Source of the DNA: Isoetes taiwanensis
Taxonomy: Eukaryota; Streptophyta; Lycopodiopsida; Isoetales; Isoetaceae
Assembly: GCA_021234155.1 (NCBI GenBank)
Contig: JAJEKV010000053.1
Location: forward strand, 4,090,364-4,154,363
Direction: 5' to 3'
DNA: 64,000 bases
Of the stretch, positions 34,125 to 47,400 are shown piece by piece; the stretch's first letter is position 1, and each line of letters starts with the position of its first letter. The notes beneath the pieces are model-generated. The model searched no databases. It was not told where the DNA came from and saw only the letters and a list, made by a program, of their open reading frames with translations. The position numbers and the translations under genes are program-made.

Positions 34125-35463
34125 GGGGGGGAGAGACTCTCAAATGCCATTTTAAGACTCATTCTTGTGAGTTGTTAATTGACAAATAGTTTCCAAATAT
34201 ATACAAAACTTATCCAACAGCTATATGCATAAGGGGTATAATAAAATCACGCAATAAATATTGGGATGAACACTAAAAGGTAATCATAATGCCCTACATT
34301 TCTTAAACCAAGGAAATGAAAGGGAAAAAGAAAAGGAAAGAGAATCTCTTGTCACTTTGGTGCAGATTCCATAGTTGTCCAAGATTGAATGTTTTCATCA
34401 TGTAGACCTTGAATTTGAAATGGGAACATGAATGTCCAGAACCTAAATTTGACTTCTCTAACAATGAAAATGGAGTTCTTAGACATCATAAAGTACTTTA
34501 AATTTTTGCATCATTGTCTTTGTGATTAGAATAAGTTTATTATGGTTTTTATTAATAATAATAACAATAATAACAATATATTTAGTAGTTTATTATAGCA
34601 ATAGGACTTTACGTGGGAAGGCTCTTCGAGAATGCCATTGCGAACAATGTTCCATGTAATAAACACTTGAGAGTGGCGATAAGGAATTTGAGGAATTCAC
34701 ATGTTGGGAACTTGTACTGAAAGGGGAATATATATTGGAACGACATTCCTAATATCTATAGCCTATACTCATGAAGCATTCAATGGTATGCAAGGGCGTG
34801 TTGAACTTATGTGATAGCTGATACATAGAAAAAGGTGAAACCATAATTCAACCATTGAAAACAAACAAAATGGATTGCGATATTATCCTATATTGCCTCA
34901 ATATCTTATATGGATATCAAGAGAATAATTGCTTGACATTCCCATCCAAAGGCCATGGACGCTTCATGAGAGTAAAGATTACATATTCATGGCTGGCAAG
35001 GCTATAAATTCTTAGAAAAGACTAGCAAGGCCTTCTACACAAAATAAAGCTCCTACTGGTGTTGTAATGGGCGACGAGAAGGACTGCGAGTCTATGAGGA
35101 TTTTTGTTGAAATTACCTACTTTGCAATGACATTATTTGATTTGGTAAAAGACCATAATCATTTCAACAATCCATTCACTTGTCTTAGCAAGTATCAAGT
35201 CCACATGTTTTTCTTACTCCATATGAAGCTCTTTATATCACATTATTCTATTCTATTCTTTATATTTGTGATGTTTCAATTTGAAGCTCCACAATATCAC
35301 ATTATCACTAAATCCTACATTATTGCTATTTTGGGCTAGAATCAATCCAGAATGTACCTGGTGAGATGAAATCTCAACCATCATGATGGGAACCATAAAA
35401 ATGAAACAGTCAGCATACGAAATATGCTAGAAACCTAAATTCAAAATAACCATTACACAATGG
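34125..35463. other. No recognisable gene
   Basis: AT-rich DNA with an 'ataataataacaataataac' simple stretch near 34,553-34,575. The 5' boundary of the following LINE lies here or just beyond but could not be fixed. Confidence 0.45.
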
Positions 35464-35715
35464 TTGCAAAGTCCTAAAAAGCGTAAAAGTAAAGCAAGGA
35501 TGAAGCATAACCTGGATAATGGTGATATCATAGAGTCAGGGGCTGGTGACGATTCATCTGAGGAGGAAGATAGGCACAAGGATACTGGTGATATTAGTGA
35601 GCATAACATGGACCAGGCCTTGGTATTATATAAGCCACAGGAAACTGAGGTAAAAGTGGGAAAAGCCTCATCAAAAAAGAGGAGGAAGAAGAAATCCAAA
35701 ATACCTTATGCTTAA
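35464..35715 (+). pseudogene. LINE ORF1 C-terminal tail
   Basis: The frame encodes a charged tail (PKKRKSKARMKH, acidic DDSSEEEDRHKD, and a basic KKRRKKKSK end) typical of the nucleic-acid-binding end of ORF1. It stops at TAA in atgcttaa, which overlaps the ORF2 start codon by 8 nt, a coupled stop/start arrangement. The upstream part of ORF1 is missing. Confidence 0.6.
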
Positions 35716-36271
35716 GATCATGTCGTGGAATATGAGAGGAGCACGTTCATCTCCTAAAAAACGGCAGAGGTTGGCTAATTTAATTAAACACATTAATCCA
35801 GATATTTTATGTATTCAAGAGCATAAATGTGATAGAGGCAGGGTTGTTCCAATGATGAATTTGTTTGGGAAGCAAACTTCTACTATAATAAGTACTTCAA
35901 GCAAGGCTGGGGGTGGTACAATGATAGCCTGGAGTATGGATGTTCATGTCACATTTACAACAAAAGATAAATTTGGAAGGTGGACAGTCATTAAATGGAA
36001 GCAAGGACTTCAAGAATGTGGTATCATTAATGTATATGCATCTAATATTCCTAGAAAAAGAGCAACTTTATGGGCGTCTTTATGTAATAAAATACCAAAA
36101 TGGGGAGAAAATGTGGCTTGGCTTTTAGTAGGGGATTTCAATATGGTCGAATCAAAGACAAGACGATTTAGGTGGTGGACAGATTGTAAGCTTTTGAACG
36201 GCAAAGAAGGGCGTAAGTTACTCTTTCAACATGGGTTTATGGAAGTTGATGGAGATTCATCTTTTACTTGA
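35708..36271 (+). pseudogene. LINE ORF2 AP-type endonuclease domain
   Basis: The longest intact coding frame in the window (188 codons). MLKIMSWNMRGARSSPKKRQ is the canonical start, followed by DILCIQEHK (catalytic Glu), GGGTMIAW, NVYASNIPRKR and WLLVGDFNMVESKTRRF (GDFN, the catalytic Asp/Asn block). It ends in a stop after DGDSSFT, where the family continues 'TWxN': the next sequence, ctaataattgg, reads 'LTNNW' with one base shifted. So a single indel separates the nuclease from the polymerase part. Confidence 0.9.
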
Positions 36272-39200
36272 CTAATAATTGGGTTGGCCTGTGATTGTCA
36301 CGGGCTCGCCATGATCGAATGTATGCAAATAGTGTGCTTTGTGAAATATGTCCATGGTTATGGAGGCTTAATTATTTGGCACAAGCCGCTCCCTAACCAT
36401 AATCCTCAAATTTTGAAAATCGTGGAACTTACTCATAGTCGACAAAAAGAGAAAAACGGTATTTAAATTGAATACTAGATGGTTGCCTAATGAGGAGTTT
36501 GAAGCAGATGTCGAGGCTTGGCAAAATATGGTATGCTAAGAATTGTTGAGGCTTTGACAAATGTCAAGATTTTTGGCGAAAAGGTGGGGAGCTTAACGAA
36601 GTTCGTGAAGAAAAAAGAGACATTAAGTAAGTTATATGCTGAATTAGAGGAGCTTAAGAAAGTGGGTACCGGACTCTTTTAGAGTGCAACAGGTTATTGA
36701 TGCTATTCGTGGATCTTGAAGTGGCCTAAATTCAATCAAGACGAAGTTAAATGGATTAACCTTTGCCGAAAGATGGAGATCGCTGTAATAAGCTGTTTTT
36801 AGAGCTTCAAAGCGTAAGAGGTATGCAGCTACTATGCACTATTTATCTCCGGATGGGAGGGTAATGACAGAGCCAAATGAGATTAAGCAAATTCCTTACT
36901 CAATACTTTGAAACTTTTTTAAGGTCAAACACTTGCCTCATGAAGATGTAATGCAGATATTGTGCTTTCTAAGGTTCATGCAATTCTTTTCACAAGAGGA
37001 ATCTCAATTGTTAGAGGCCCCACCGTCCATGTCCGAATTATGAAAAGAACATTTTTGAGTTGGCTTCGGATAAATGTCCGTGATATGGATGGTATCCCCA
37101 GAGAATTTTTAAAAGGTATTGGGAATGGACGCCAAGAAGCATTATGGAGGCATACAAAGATTTGTGTACTTCACATCAATTTGATAGGATTTTGAATACG
37201 GGTTTGATTTCTCTAATTCCTAAAGTGAAAGAACCCGTGGAGCATTCATGATTGGTGCCCGATAACTCTTCTATCTACTATCTATAATATTATTGCAAAA
37301 GCCTATGCAAAAAGACTTAAACAGGTGTTTTGGGATTGAGAATAGATGCGCTCACCAGCTTTTCTTCCAGTGTCGGCAAATTTTTCATAATATAGTGGCA
37401 AAGATATGAAGGAGTTCATTGGGCCCAATGTTCAGTCAAAATCTTCTATATTTAAAATTGATTTTGCTAAAGCTTATGATAGTGTGAAGTGGACTTTCTT
37501 GGATGCCATGCTTTTGAAATTGGGATTTGGGTCCGCTTTCCCGATCTATGATGCATAAAATGTTGATTTCGCTAAGGGGGTAGTAATCAGATCATGGAGA
37601 ACCATTGGTGCTTTTTCCAATTGAACGGGAATAAGGCAAGGTTGCCCTTTAGCTCCTTTTTGTTTACTATAGTGGCGTAGGACTTTCTCGCAATTATTGC
37701 ATGAGGTCTGAAAAGGATGGTTTGGTAAAGGATTATTATTGGTGGAAGGTGAACGTGTTTTGGTTAATCAGTTTGCGCATCGATACCTTCTTGCTAGTGG
37801 ATGGTGAAGAGAATAATGTGCGATAATAAAAAAGATTTTGATATATTTTCAATTGCATCCGGGTTGTCTCCTTTAATTGGGCTAAGTGTAGTGCTTTATG
37901 GGTGGGGAAGGAAGCAGCCCCATTTTTTATATGAGTATGCCCGAAGGTTGCTGTACCATCCGCAAAGACAAAGCTTCTAGGAGTCCCCTTTGGTCTAGAT
38001 ATTGACATGAATGAAGCATGGGATGAAATTATCTTAAATTTACAAAGGCAACCGATTTGGTGGAGAGGTTCAAAGTTATCCTTAGCGTAGAATTCAAGTA
38101 GCTAAGTCAAGATGAACAATAACGCATATTTATTTGGTTTCGGTTCTATTGGCTCCAAATTCTAAGTTTGCGCGAGATAAAAAGATTGTAAGAGATTTTG
38201 TCTGGTGCACCGATCAAGGAGGCACTGTGAAGGTGGCGTGGAAGAAATGTATGTTGTTTAAACAACAAAGAGGACTTGGTATATTGGATCTTTCTTTACA
38301 GGGTAAGGTCTTAGCTTCTAAGCTATTGTTCGGGTTTGTTGAAAGATGATTGTGCATCACCGTGTATGAAGTTACTTAAACAATCAAGAAAGAAGTGTAT
38401 GGTTTTTCATAAGGGTGTGAGAATTGAGCCCCTTGGGTATTGTTATATCCATTGAAAGCTTCTTCACATGCCTCTCAAGATCGAAAGGCTTGCTTCGGCC
38501 CGAAGGTAGTCCGGCAGGTGATTACATTTGATTGGGAAGCTTGTCTCCGTGCATCTTCCCCTTTTTGTGGTTGCCTTTTGTATACTCATGGACAACTACA
38601 CCCGGTTGTAGAATTTATGCATGCATTCCCAAGCCGGTGGAGGAGAGCGTGTATTATTTCTATTGAACAAAGGTATTTTGGTATTGACATTGCTCCTTGG
38701 CAATGGTTTCAGGAGACATATGGGTTGTTGGATAAAGATATCAGTATATGGGCTTATGTAGCAAGTGCTCTTCCTCTAATTAAGAAGGTGGGTAACAAGA
38801 GATGCTGGAACTTTGTTTAAGGTATTAAAGAAGGCAAGAAGCTAGTAAGTTCATGCTACAGATTGCTTACTTCCTCAAGTACTTTATCACCTTCTTGAAA
38901 ATGGCACTTACAGACTTTGCCTTCTCAATGGCAATCCACCTGGACCCTTGTTTGGTCTAAATATAATCCTCCAAAGGTAAATGTTCTACTTTAGCAGGTG
39001 ATTCATCGCTCTTTGAGAGTTAATGAGATGGTTCATCGCTTTAAGCCGGGAGTAAGCCCACTTTGCCCAATGTGTGAGCGGTGCATTGAAACATTGGAGC
39101 ATTGTTTATATTTGTGTGCAGAGCTGAGTATTCTTAGGTCCTGGCTGCATTCTCTTTTTGGAGTATCTTTGGATAGTCAAAGACTTTCTTTTGGATATTT

Positions 39201-39300
39201 ATCCAAATTGGATCTTTAAAAAGGATTGCATTTCACATGGCAAAGTCTTGGCTAATATGGAGTGTATGCAAGCTAAAAAGGTCTTTTATGATAAGCGTAT
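36272..39300 (+). pseudogene. LINE ORF2 reverse transcriptase and C-terminal region, decayed
   Basis: Recognisable blocks lie in different frames: FKIDFAKAYDSVKWTFLDAM (near 37,450-37,510, catalytic region A), QGCPLAPF (near 37,640), NWAKCSALWVG (near 37,880), TKLLGVPFGL (near 37,970), WWRGSKLSLA (near 38,060), DFVWCTDQGGTVKVAWKKC and GLGILDLSLQGKVLASKLL (38,190-38,330), and the zinc tail HRFKPGVSPLCPMCERCIET with LEHCLYLC (39,030-39,120). The YxDD box was not found. Many stops and shifts make it non-functional. Confidence 0.85.
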
Positions 39301-39312
39301 TTCTTCAGTGGT

Positions 39313-41001
39313 TGTGACGCCCGTGCATTCATACGGTATAATGATGCACCGACACGCCACTAGGACATAAGGGGTAATTGGCTAAGATCGACCACAATGG
39401 TTTTATTTAGCTATGTTAATAAATCCATTGTGGATAATTATAAAGTATATAGCCTAATTACCCTAATTAAGCTAAATTAGTTAATTAGCACCAACAAGGG
39501 GGTGCCACTTGGCCCAAATCGATTGGGCAAGGCATGGTTTCCATTTTGGACACCCAAATTAGGGCTTTTGTGCCCCAATTCGAATTAGGAGCAGCTGGAG
39601 ATGGAGGAGAGGAGCTGCTGGGCGCCCAAGGAGCAGCTGAGCGCCCAAGGACTGTTGCTGAGCGCCCAAGGAGCAGCTGAGCGCCCAAGGACTGTTGCTG
39701 ACCTCACCAAAATCACTAAACAACCCCTAGCTGTTGCTACCACCCTTCGTACAGCACTATGGAAGCACCCCACGATAACGGGTCCAGCCGAAACACTGGT
39801 TGGTAGTAGTTTAGTTGTGAATTCTAGGTAGCCTACCCTGGGCACTTGTTGTGATGTTCTCGCCTGTTCTCTCAGAAAAGTTTTAATGGTAGGAACTAAC
39901 CCTTGATTGTAAAGGTAAGTTCTCTTTATATTCTGATTCTGGTTTGGTTCCTAAAAAGGATGGATTGATAGTTCTTTGTATGGTATCACTCTGGAAATGG
40001 GGGAAATAAGGGCGGGGTAGAGACCTCTGAACTCATATACGTTAGTATGTTCCTAGATAAAACCCTGTAATTCCCAATATTGCGCCTGGCACGCAAGAGC
40101 CCACCGGGGTCCTAGATGCTATGGTCCGGGCAGCACCGCACAAGGAACACGGTGGTGACATGAGGGGTGGGGTCTTGCACGAGCATACAAGGCTCCTCGA
40201 GACTCCCTATTAGGCCTGATAGCCGGTCACGTAGAGGGCCGGGTATGGGTCTGACACTCCCTGGGTGTAGAGGTGTGATCCGTATGGAGCACCTTGCACT
40301 TTGAGTAGATTTAGGGTGAGTAAGTCGGGTACGGATGCGGGGGTCGCTGATGCGGCACGTATTCTCTAGCTCACCCATGGAACCACCGTGATTCTGAAGG
40401 GGACGCTTCCCCGACCTGCCTCATCGGACCAGCGGCCATGAACCTGGAGTAGGCTCAAAGGGTGATACCTTGAACCCGCTGGTTCCCCTGAAGGCTATAG
40501 CGGCCATAGCGTGAATTGACCCATCTGCAAAGTGTGCACAGTGAGGGGCGGATGGAGTGGTCAACCCTAGCCGATGTTCTATGCCAGCCAACGCCATGCC
40601 AAGACTCCGGCCTGGCCGATCTCTTGAGGCCCAGCGTCCGGGTCGATCCTCACCGAGTCCGAGTCGGGGTAGAACCTCGGGTTTGGGTGTTTTCTTAGGT
40701 TTAGATGCATATTCTATGCCGCTGGTATTTGATGGATGCACCACCCTTCGTGGTGGTTATTTATATATGATTTATGCTTTATGTGCTAACCCTTGTATTC
40801 ATGCTTCCGCCTTTTACGTAGGAGTCCCATTGAAGGCGGGCCGAATGACCCCTTCGTGTGTCCTTCTTTTTAAAGTGCACATTTCATAGATGGCCCGAAA
40901 TAGACGGAGGGTCCCCGCCATGGCAAGTTGGTTGCCATGGGAGGGAAAGTCCCCATGTATGTATACGGCCGGGTGTCGTATATATTCGTGGAGCTGCCAC
41001 A
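39313..41001 (+). repeat. 5' LTR of the Ty3-type element
   Basis: Begins tgtgacgcccgtgcattcat and ends gagctgccaca. It contains an internal array of 'gagcgcccaaggagcagct' units (about 39,595-39,705). Compared with the right LTR it is identical over an AT-rich 160 bp from about 39,387 but carries many indels in GC-rich parts. Confidence 0.92.
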
Positions 41002-41002
41002 A

Positions 41003-41014
41003 GGGTATCGAGCC
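41003..41014 (+). other. Probable primer binding site
   Basis: gggtatcgagcc, one base after the LTR, matches TGGTATCAGAGCC except for one substitution and one missing base. It implies initiator Met tRNA priming and plus-strand orientation. Confidence 0.7.
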
Positions 41015-41454
41015 ATGATTCGCTGACCTAATCATAGCAATCTAACTCAAACGTCGGCTAGGTAGGAGGCTAAGTTAGTGTGATTGTTAGTTCTTTGATG
41101 TTTGGCTTTGTGTTAGGTTAAAGTAAGAAATTGTAGGTTTAAAGAAGTTAGGGCGATCGGAGGACCCAAGTTTGGAGGGGCTATAACCTTTTGTAGGTAG
41201 CCGATGAAGGCAAAATGGCTCCATTGATCGGGCGCACCCCAAATACCCTAGGACAGATGGTTAGTAATGGGCGAAAAATGGTCAAGGAGGGGCCCCGAAG
41301 TCAACTCGGGCGCCGCTTGCTTTTGATCGACTCACGACGCCAAAGAGAAACGCCAGATAATGTCAGCCGGCGCCCGAACGATAAAACGCCAGATTTCCGC
41401 CAGATAAAAATTTTATTATTTTTCTTTATATACATATTTTATGGCGCCTCAACC

Positions 41455-41530
41455 CAGATTTGAACCCATGACCTCTGAACTCCAAACCTAGGTGCCTACC
41501 ACCACACCAAACTCTCTTTGAATGTAACAT
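41455..41530 (-). other. tRNA-derived, SINE-like head (A and B boxes)
   Basis: On the minus strand, tggtgtggtgg (one mismatch to the Pol III A box) is followed after about 32 bp by gggttcaaatc, a B-box match, the usual spacing in tRNA-derived SINEs. No cloverleaf with a complete acceptor stem was found, so it is not a functional tRNA gene. Confidence 0.45.
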
Positions 41531-41589
41531 ATGTGTTTCACATATTTCTTATACACATATAGTACTCTATTTCTCCTGATAGCAACTTT

Positions 41590-41668
41590 TATATAAAGGG
41601 TACTATGGGGTCTTGAACCCCGACCTTCAAGCACCCAAACCAACACCTTCACCAATAAGCCAACTTCT
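41590..41668 (-). other. Second tRNA-derived, SINE-like head
   Basis: On the minus strand, tggcttattgg fits the A-box consensus exactly and ggggttcaagacccc contains a B box with a T-arm-like stem, 32 bp apart. It lies about 140 bp from the previous head in the same orientation. The A box is shared with the SINE-like head at 49.75 kb. Confidence 0.5.
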
Positions 41669-41744
41669 TTTTGAAGGGATATAACCCTTTTTCTAATATT
41701 TATAATGCATCTATATTTTAAAAATTAGAGCCGTGCCTTTTGGT

Positions 41745-41905
41745 AAACCCACGGCGTGGAGGCAACTCCGAGAACTTCGCCATAGCCGCCGGAGCAAGCT
41801 CTAATCTTCGCCATAGCCGGAGGAGTAAGCTCTCATCGCCATAGCAGCGGAGCAAACTCTCTCGCCATAGCCACGGAGTAAGCACTTTGCCATGGCCACG
41901 AGTCG
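41745..41905. repeat. Degenerate tandem repeat, 32-38 bp units
   Basis: About five units of 'cgccatagcc' then 'ggagcaagctct' (variants ggagtaagctct, ggagcaaactct). It lies in the interior of the Ty3-type element. Confidence 0.75.
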
Positions 41906-41924
41906 ACCTTTCCGCCATAGTCAA

Positions 41925-44286
41925 CCGGATAACTGTTAACCATATATAAAGCTAGTATCCCCTAGGAATAAACCGACCAAATGACACGACGTAATCTAGC
42001 AAGTCCGCCAACTTGTTATGATAACATCAACTCACTTGGTGGGACTAATTCTAATTTAATTAACGACAGGGCAACTCTCTAGAATAGCAAAGATGTGTTA
42101 TATCCTTTGATATTCTTTAGGCGACGATAATAATGCCCAAGTTATCTGCGCTTCCTCGATCCATAACTTTAATTATTATTGTCCTTTGGTAGATGCCTTG
42201 ATAACACGCTTTTTCCGCCCTTGCCATGATTCAATCCATACTACATTCATATGCTTTATATTAGACCTTATTCGACGTTATATAAGTAATGTTTTATAAA
42301 CATAATTCTAATTAACGCTTGCCTCACTCTAGTGTCTAAACCTTGACTCGCCTCGCCTTCCCGTGAGAAAGGATCTCTTTGTCGTCCAACCGACTAGGGA
42401 CTGCCATGCAGCACCCCTCTAGACCATCGGTTTGGATTCCTTTGATCCTACCACCCTTCAATATTCCTTCTCATTGGTCTTGTTCCTTTTACGGATCACT
42501 TCCCCTAGATCATGGCACATACCCTGAAATACGTAATGAGTCCTTTTGTTGGGTACAAACCTTGGTATCATTTTGTGCCAAACTTCACCGCCTACATGGC
42601 TATGAGTAGTTATCTGCACCACACGCCTGTCAAAGTGACAACAATCTACCTTTTTTTTTAGAGTTGTTCTCCCGTACAATCCAATGCCACCCAACCCTTG
42701 TTGATTACTCACCTCCTTCTAGGGTATCCAAATATGGTTGGGGAAAAGTATTTCCAATCATTCCTTTAATCCCCAAATGGCGTTAAGTTCCACAAATGAA
42801 CTTACGATTCCAAGGGTTATGTGAATGTCCCAAAGGACAAGACCACCCAAAGACCCCCCAAGGTAGGCCTCCTCTATTCCGAGATCTTGTGTTCAAGTCT
42901 CTGGGGTCCGTCATATGTCCTCGTGGACACTGCCAATGTGGCATGACATATAAATGCTATCTACCTATCTATCTATTTATTAAAAATGTCCTTGGTGAAT
43001 TCAATTCACCATCTTGTCTTAGGACATGGAAGTCTTCTTCCCTAAGCCATGCACCAAATCTTTAAGGAGTTTTTCAGCTCTTGTCCTTTTCAAGCCGCTA
43101 AAATCTACCTTTGTATATTAGCAATGACCACCCTTCATGTTAGGTAATAACCTATCTATCCAGATTGCTAAATATCATGCATCAGCCACATCGTATACAA
43201 ATCATCCTTTAGTTGTGATCTATATTCAGTAGAGTCACCAATCCAATTACTCCTTTACGTGATCCGTTAACCGCCTTGTGCCTTCTAAGCCACTATTATA
43301 TGGCCCTTTATATTGTAAACCTACCTATCATTGGGAGTTATAATCCAACATTGTCCTACATCCCGAAATGTTACTCATTACATTTCTCTCATTATGATGT
43401 CATGTCATGTTCTCGACATTCCAAAATGACTTGGCATCCGCATTTAAGCCATAGTCATGGCCTAAGAGCGGGTGAGCCTTCGTATAAATCGTGAATTACA
43501 AGGTGCTTGCCTTGTACTTTGTGAGCCTTTCTACAATTATCTATGTTGAGACAACACGGACTTGTATCCATGTTCGAGACCTCCATGAAACCCATGGCGT
43601 CACCTCCGCCTCGATCCGTATGGATCATGGGAAAGTTAGTTTTAGGTGTCTATTCAAGACACATTTTAGCTTCTAGCATGTAACTCCTATTTGATACCTA
43701 TCCCGAATTGTACTATTGTACTACTCAACCCCACTACCTTAAGCTTTATTCTATTGGCCGCTGACATTTACTTCAAGTGCAAACTACCACATCATACCCT
43801 AGCATGCAACGGATTGATCATCCTTGCACATTTCAACGTATCCCGCACCCTCCATCAAGAACTTTAGGATACGCCAGTTTTCTCTCCTAGTGTCACCACC
43901 TAGATTACCTCTCCAAAGATGTTTATCGTATGTGTCCATGCTATGTACATAACAAACATATATCCTCATCCCACACTGCTAGAGATCTGCTCTAACTTAG
44001 CTGAAATGTAACCTTTGTAGTTCTTATGATGTGGCTGTACCACCTACTTCCCAAATGGGCAGGGGCCAACTCTACGTTGGACTTGTACATGCTGATGTAT
44101 TCACATGTGCAGCCAGCTAGCGCACGCGACTTGCCCATGTATGGATCTCAATAGAAGAGTTTAAGCACCAAGGTGCATTTAACATACTTATCATAAGAAG
44201 GTTTAAGGATACTTCCTTCTATTGCGCTTTCGATTAACCGTCATTTGTTTAATTAACCCCAATGCCGAGGACAAAGATTATTTTCT
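41925..44286. other. Interior of the Ty3-type element, no readable genes
   Basis: Only short frames with no gag, protease, polymerase or integrase motif on either strand. Composition is richer in C than the surroundings, which fits a C-biased coding strand now unreadable, but nothing specific can be assigned. Confidence 0.45.
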
Positions 44287-44420
44287 AAGAGGGGTGAATG
44301 TGACGCTCCATGTATTTATATGGTATATGTATAAATAAGCCGACATCGCCACCCAATAAAGGTACGCCACCATGGAGTATCTTAACCTAAGGGGTTGACC
44401 TAAAAGGATGAATTTAAACT
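44287..44420 (+). repeat. Related LTR start with its own purine tract
   Basis: 'aatgccgaggacaaagatta' and aagaggggtgaa are followed by tgtgacgctcc and 'agccgacatcgccac'. This parallels the pol-end/purine-tract/LTR junction at 47,785-47,880 ('gatgtcgagggcaaagatc', aaggtggagaa, tgtgacgccccg, 'gccgacacgccac'). It is a diverged copy of the same junction, so a second, older relative is nested in or fused to the element. Its downstream end was not found. Confidence 0.65.
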
Positions 44421-47400
44421 TATGGTACTTTAACCCCTCGATAAACTATAATTTTCCCATGGGATTATGCCATAGTTCCAAAGGTTTCTACCACAGTCCA
44501 AGGCCTTTTCTAAAGGTTCCTTCAGCTAATTTTATGCTTTCGCCATGTTTTGTCACACCTAACCTATTTATCTTAAGTTAGCATGTCAACCTCAACTTTT
44601 GATCCCTTTGAATGTTGTCGCCTTTTGGCTCCCTCATAATGAAGCTTGAGGCACTAAAACCCCCGGTCCTCTAATAGGAAAATCCAATGTTTCAATCTTC
44701 GCTAGTAACCGCCATATGATTATCCAATTCCTTACCCTCTTAAGAGTTTCAAGTCATAATCTCTAACGGGTCTATGCCGCAAGGAAACGGATCCTCCAAA
44801 TTTTCTACTGCACCTAGAATTGTTCACCGCGTAGGGTAACTCTTCGATTATATGGACTACTGGGTCTATATAACCTTAACCGCTCGATCAATACACCTCG
44901 CCTTGATTTTATCTGACTTGGAATTCCTATGTAATCGCCCTCTTCTTGGTTACCCCTAAAGGTATAATCGCCAAAGTCATCGTATTCTTCTTATCTTCCA
45001 TCGGGGACGCCGATATTCTTATATATCTTTTCATTCCCAAAACCAAATAAATGCTCTTAGCTTATAACGCTGAACTAATACATTGGTATCTAGAACCTTT
45101 GAGTAGTTAAGCTCTCATTATCTGGTTATTCCAATACCGCCTAACCATCCCTGATGTTTTTGAACGTAACATCACCGTATATGCTAGACTTACTCTAGCT
45201 ATTCTCACTCATTTAAACTTTTCGCCTTCCTTAGTACGACGTATCTAAGATAATCAACTCTAACCATTCTGATAACTTGAATGCTTATCTCCTCGTAAAG
45301 CATACCTAACCCAATATCTCGTATATAAGCATATCATTATGCTCCTTCAGAACCTTGTCAAGTAATATTTCCTCAGCCTTGTACCTAATATTCTATTATC
45401 TTTTAATATGATACATTTGATGTCACAATCGACATCCTTGATATCCTCGCTAGTGTAGTATGTAATACTACTAAATCCTTCAAACATCCGGAACCACTAC
45501 GTTGTTATTATGAGATATAGTAACATGTGTGCACCAACCCTAACTCTTGACTCATATATGATTCGCTGACGAGCCCTAGATGCTTCTCCTATATATGCCG
45601 TGGGATTTCACACCACACCTTCTAGACTCTCTATCCTTAGGTTGCCTTGGTCCTCACGCCTAGTCATAAATTCCATAGGGGCACATGCCACCCTAAGTTC
45701 CTAGTGGCCATACTTGATGTCTACTATAGGAATTCTTATCTTCATTACCTCCGATTCATATATGTGAACTAAAAGTTCTAGTATATACCCTATCTTTTTT
45801 TCTAGCTATGTTCCTAGTAAATGGTCCTAATACACATCTACCAACGCTGAACTACTCCTCGATGCACACACGATACCAAATCCGAGCACATCCTCCTTGG
45901 CGAGATGTTCATTGATGCCTCCCTTCTTCATATTCCGTGCTTTGGTCTCTTCAAAGTGTCCCTCCAAACTCTCTATATTTGAAACATTGTTTACAACAAC
46001 TTTCAAGCACCTCTTGTCTCCCACTTGTCGTGGGGTACATTACTTGCCTTCCTAATGTATCATTAGTTCAACGCCAACTTTCCTTCATAGAATAAGCTTC
46101 GCCGAGCTCCAACATACTTTGTAGCTTTCAGACGGTTGCACCCTTTGCTAGCAATTCTCGCGTTTCCATTCCAAATAGCCTTTACGCATGCTTATTCCTC
46201 GCCTTTCGCCGATTCGACCTCAGTTTCTTCACCTTGTGGGAAAACTACGCCCCACACTATTGTCCGCCTCTTATCCTGTGTACATACCCCTACCGCACAT
46301 AGGATCCGCCATTTTTTAATTTTCACCCCTCGCATAAGGATCATGCATTTGACCAACGCATTATGTATTCACGCGTGCCTACGTGGTCTTCTTAGTCGCC
46401 TATAATCTTGCGCCTTTGTTTCACACCTCAGAACATCAATCTTTTACCAAACACAATATATGTGTAATTTTATAATCCATAATTTATGGATCAACATCCT
46501 CATACACATTATTCTCACCGCTCCACCTAATCAAACCTACACTTTTAAATTGTTTTCCTCTCGTGAGCCGGGTACTTATAATCCAGCTTCCACCTTGGCA
46601 TAGTACCTCCTTAACATGGTCTATAGTAGATAATCATAAACCACTTCTCCACCAGATATATCGTGGCTATATCCAAATTCCTTCTACATTGAATAGCAAC
46701 CTAGATGCCGATCATACATCAATCCTCGTAATTTTTAGGTCCAAAGATTTCACTTAGATACCAAACATCGCCATACCAATTTTCTCGAGTATCCATCCAA
46801 ATTAGGGATATCTTAACACTCCTTATTCCCAACATTCAAAGACTTCTACTTCAAGTAGGAGCCCGACCTCCTCGCTATCATCATCTAACAGCTCAGGCAC
46901 TTCCACGATGGTTTCATGCTTCCGCCCGTGGAACACCATAGTCGCGAATCGGCCTTCTATGATACGTGACGATTGCATAGCCATAGCATCACCGATAGCT
47001 TAACGGGGCGGTACCAATTACGCTTGAATGTATACGCCGACCGCACTGCACTGTATGTGTGATAAATTTATGAAAATAACAATAAAATAAATAAGTAATT
47101 CAAATATAAGAATATCGGACGCCCGTAAATGTACAAACATAACCAATGAATTAATATGTGTCCTCATGTGACTGCAATCTATGCTAAAGATAGAAAGTGT
47201 GATTGTGGAAACATTAAAGATAATCGCCAAGTTATTAAACACATAATCAAATATAATAGAAGGGGATAAGTATGTATGTCTTACACAAACTCCTAAGGGA
47301 ATAACGAGACTTAGATAACGCTAACGATATAGGTCAAAATGGAATATACCTGACAATATATAATTCTATTAAAGGGTAACTATAAATGTCGAGGCATCTA

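Larger units (their letters stand above)
35464..39312 (+). mobile_element. LINE (L1-like), main part; interrupted by an LTR element
   Basis: A plus-strand LINE with an ORF1 tail, endonuclease, decayed reverse transcriptase and C-terminal zinc tail in order. The coding part runs to about 39,312, where a Ty3/gypsy-type LTR begins. The LINE's 3' end and poly(A) tail resume at 49,527-49,726, on the far side of the insertion. Without the insertion it would be about 4.1 kb from the first recognisable codon. The 5' end and target duplication were not found, and ORF1 lacks its N-terminal domains, so it is probably 5'-truncated. Confidence 0.85.

Noticed and set aside
40112-40889. Overlapping 80-110 codon frames in the GC-rich part of the left LTR, with near copies at 48.5-49.4 kb
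   Set aside because: They lie inside LTRs, are not conserved in frame between the two copies, and match no protein.
41590-41668. Functional tRNA gene
   Set aside because: A and B boxes and a T-arm-like stem are present, but no complete acceptor stem or anticodon arm could be formed.
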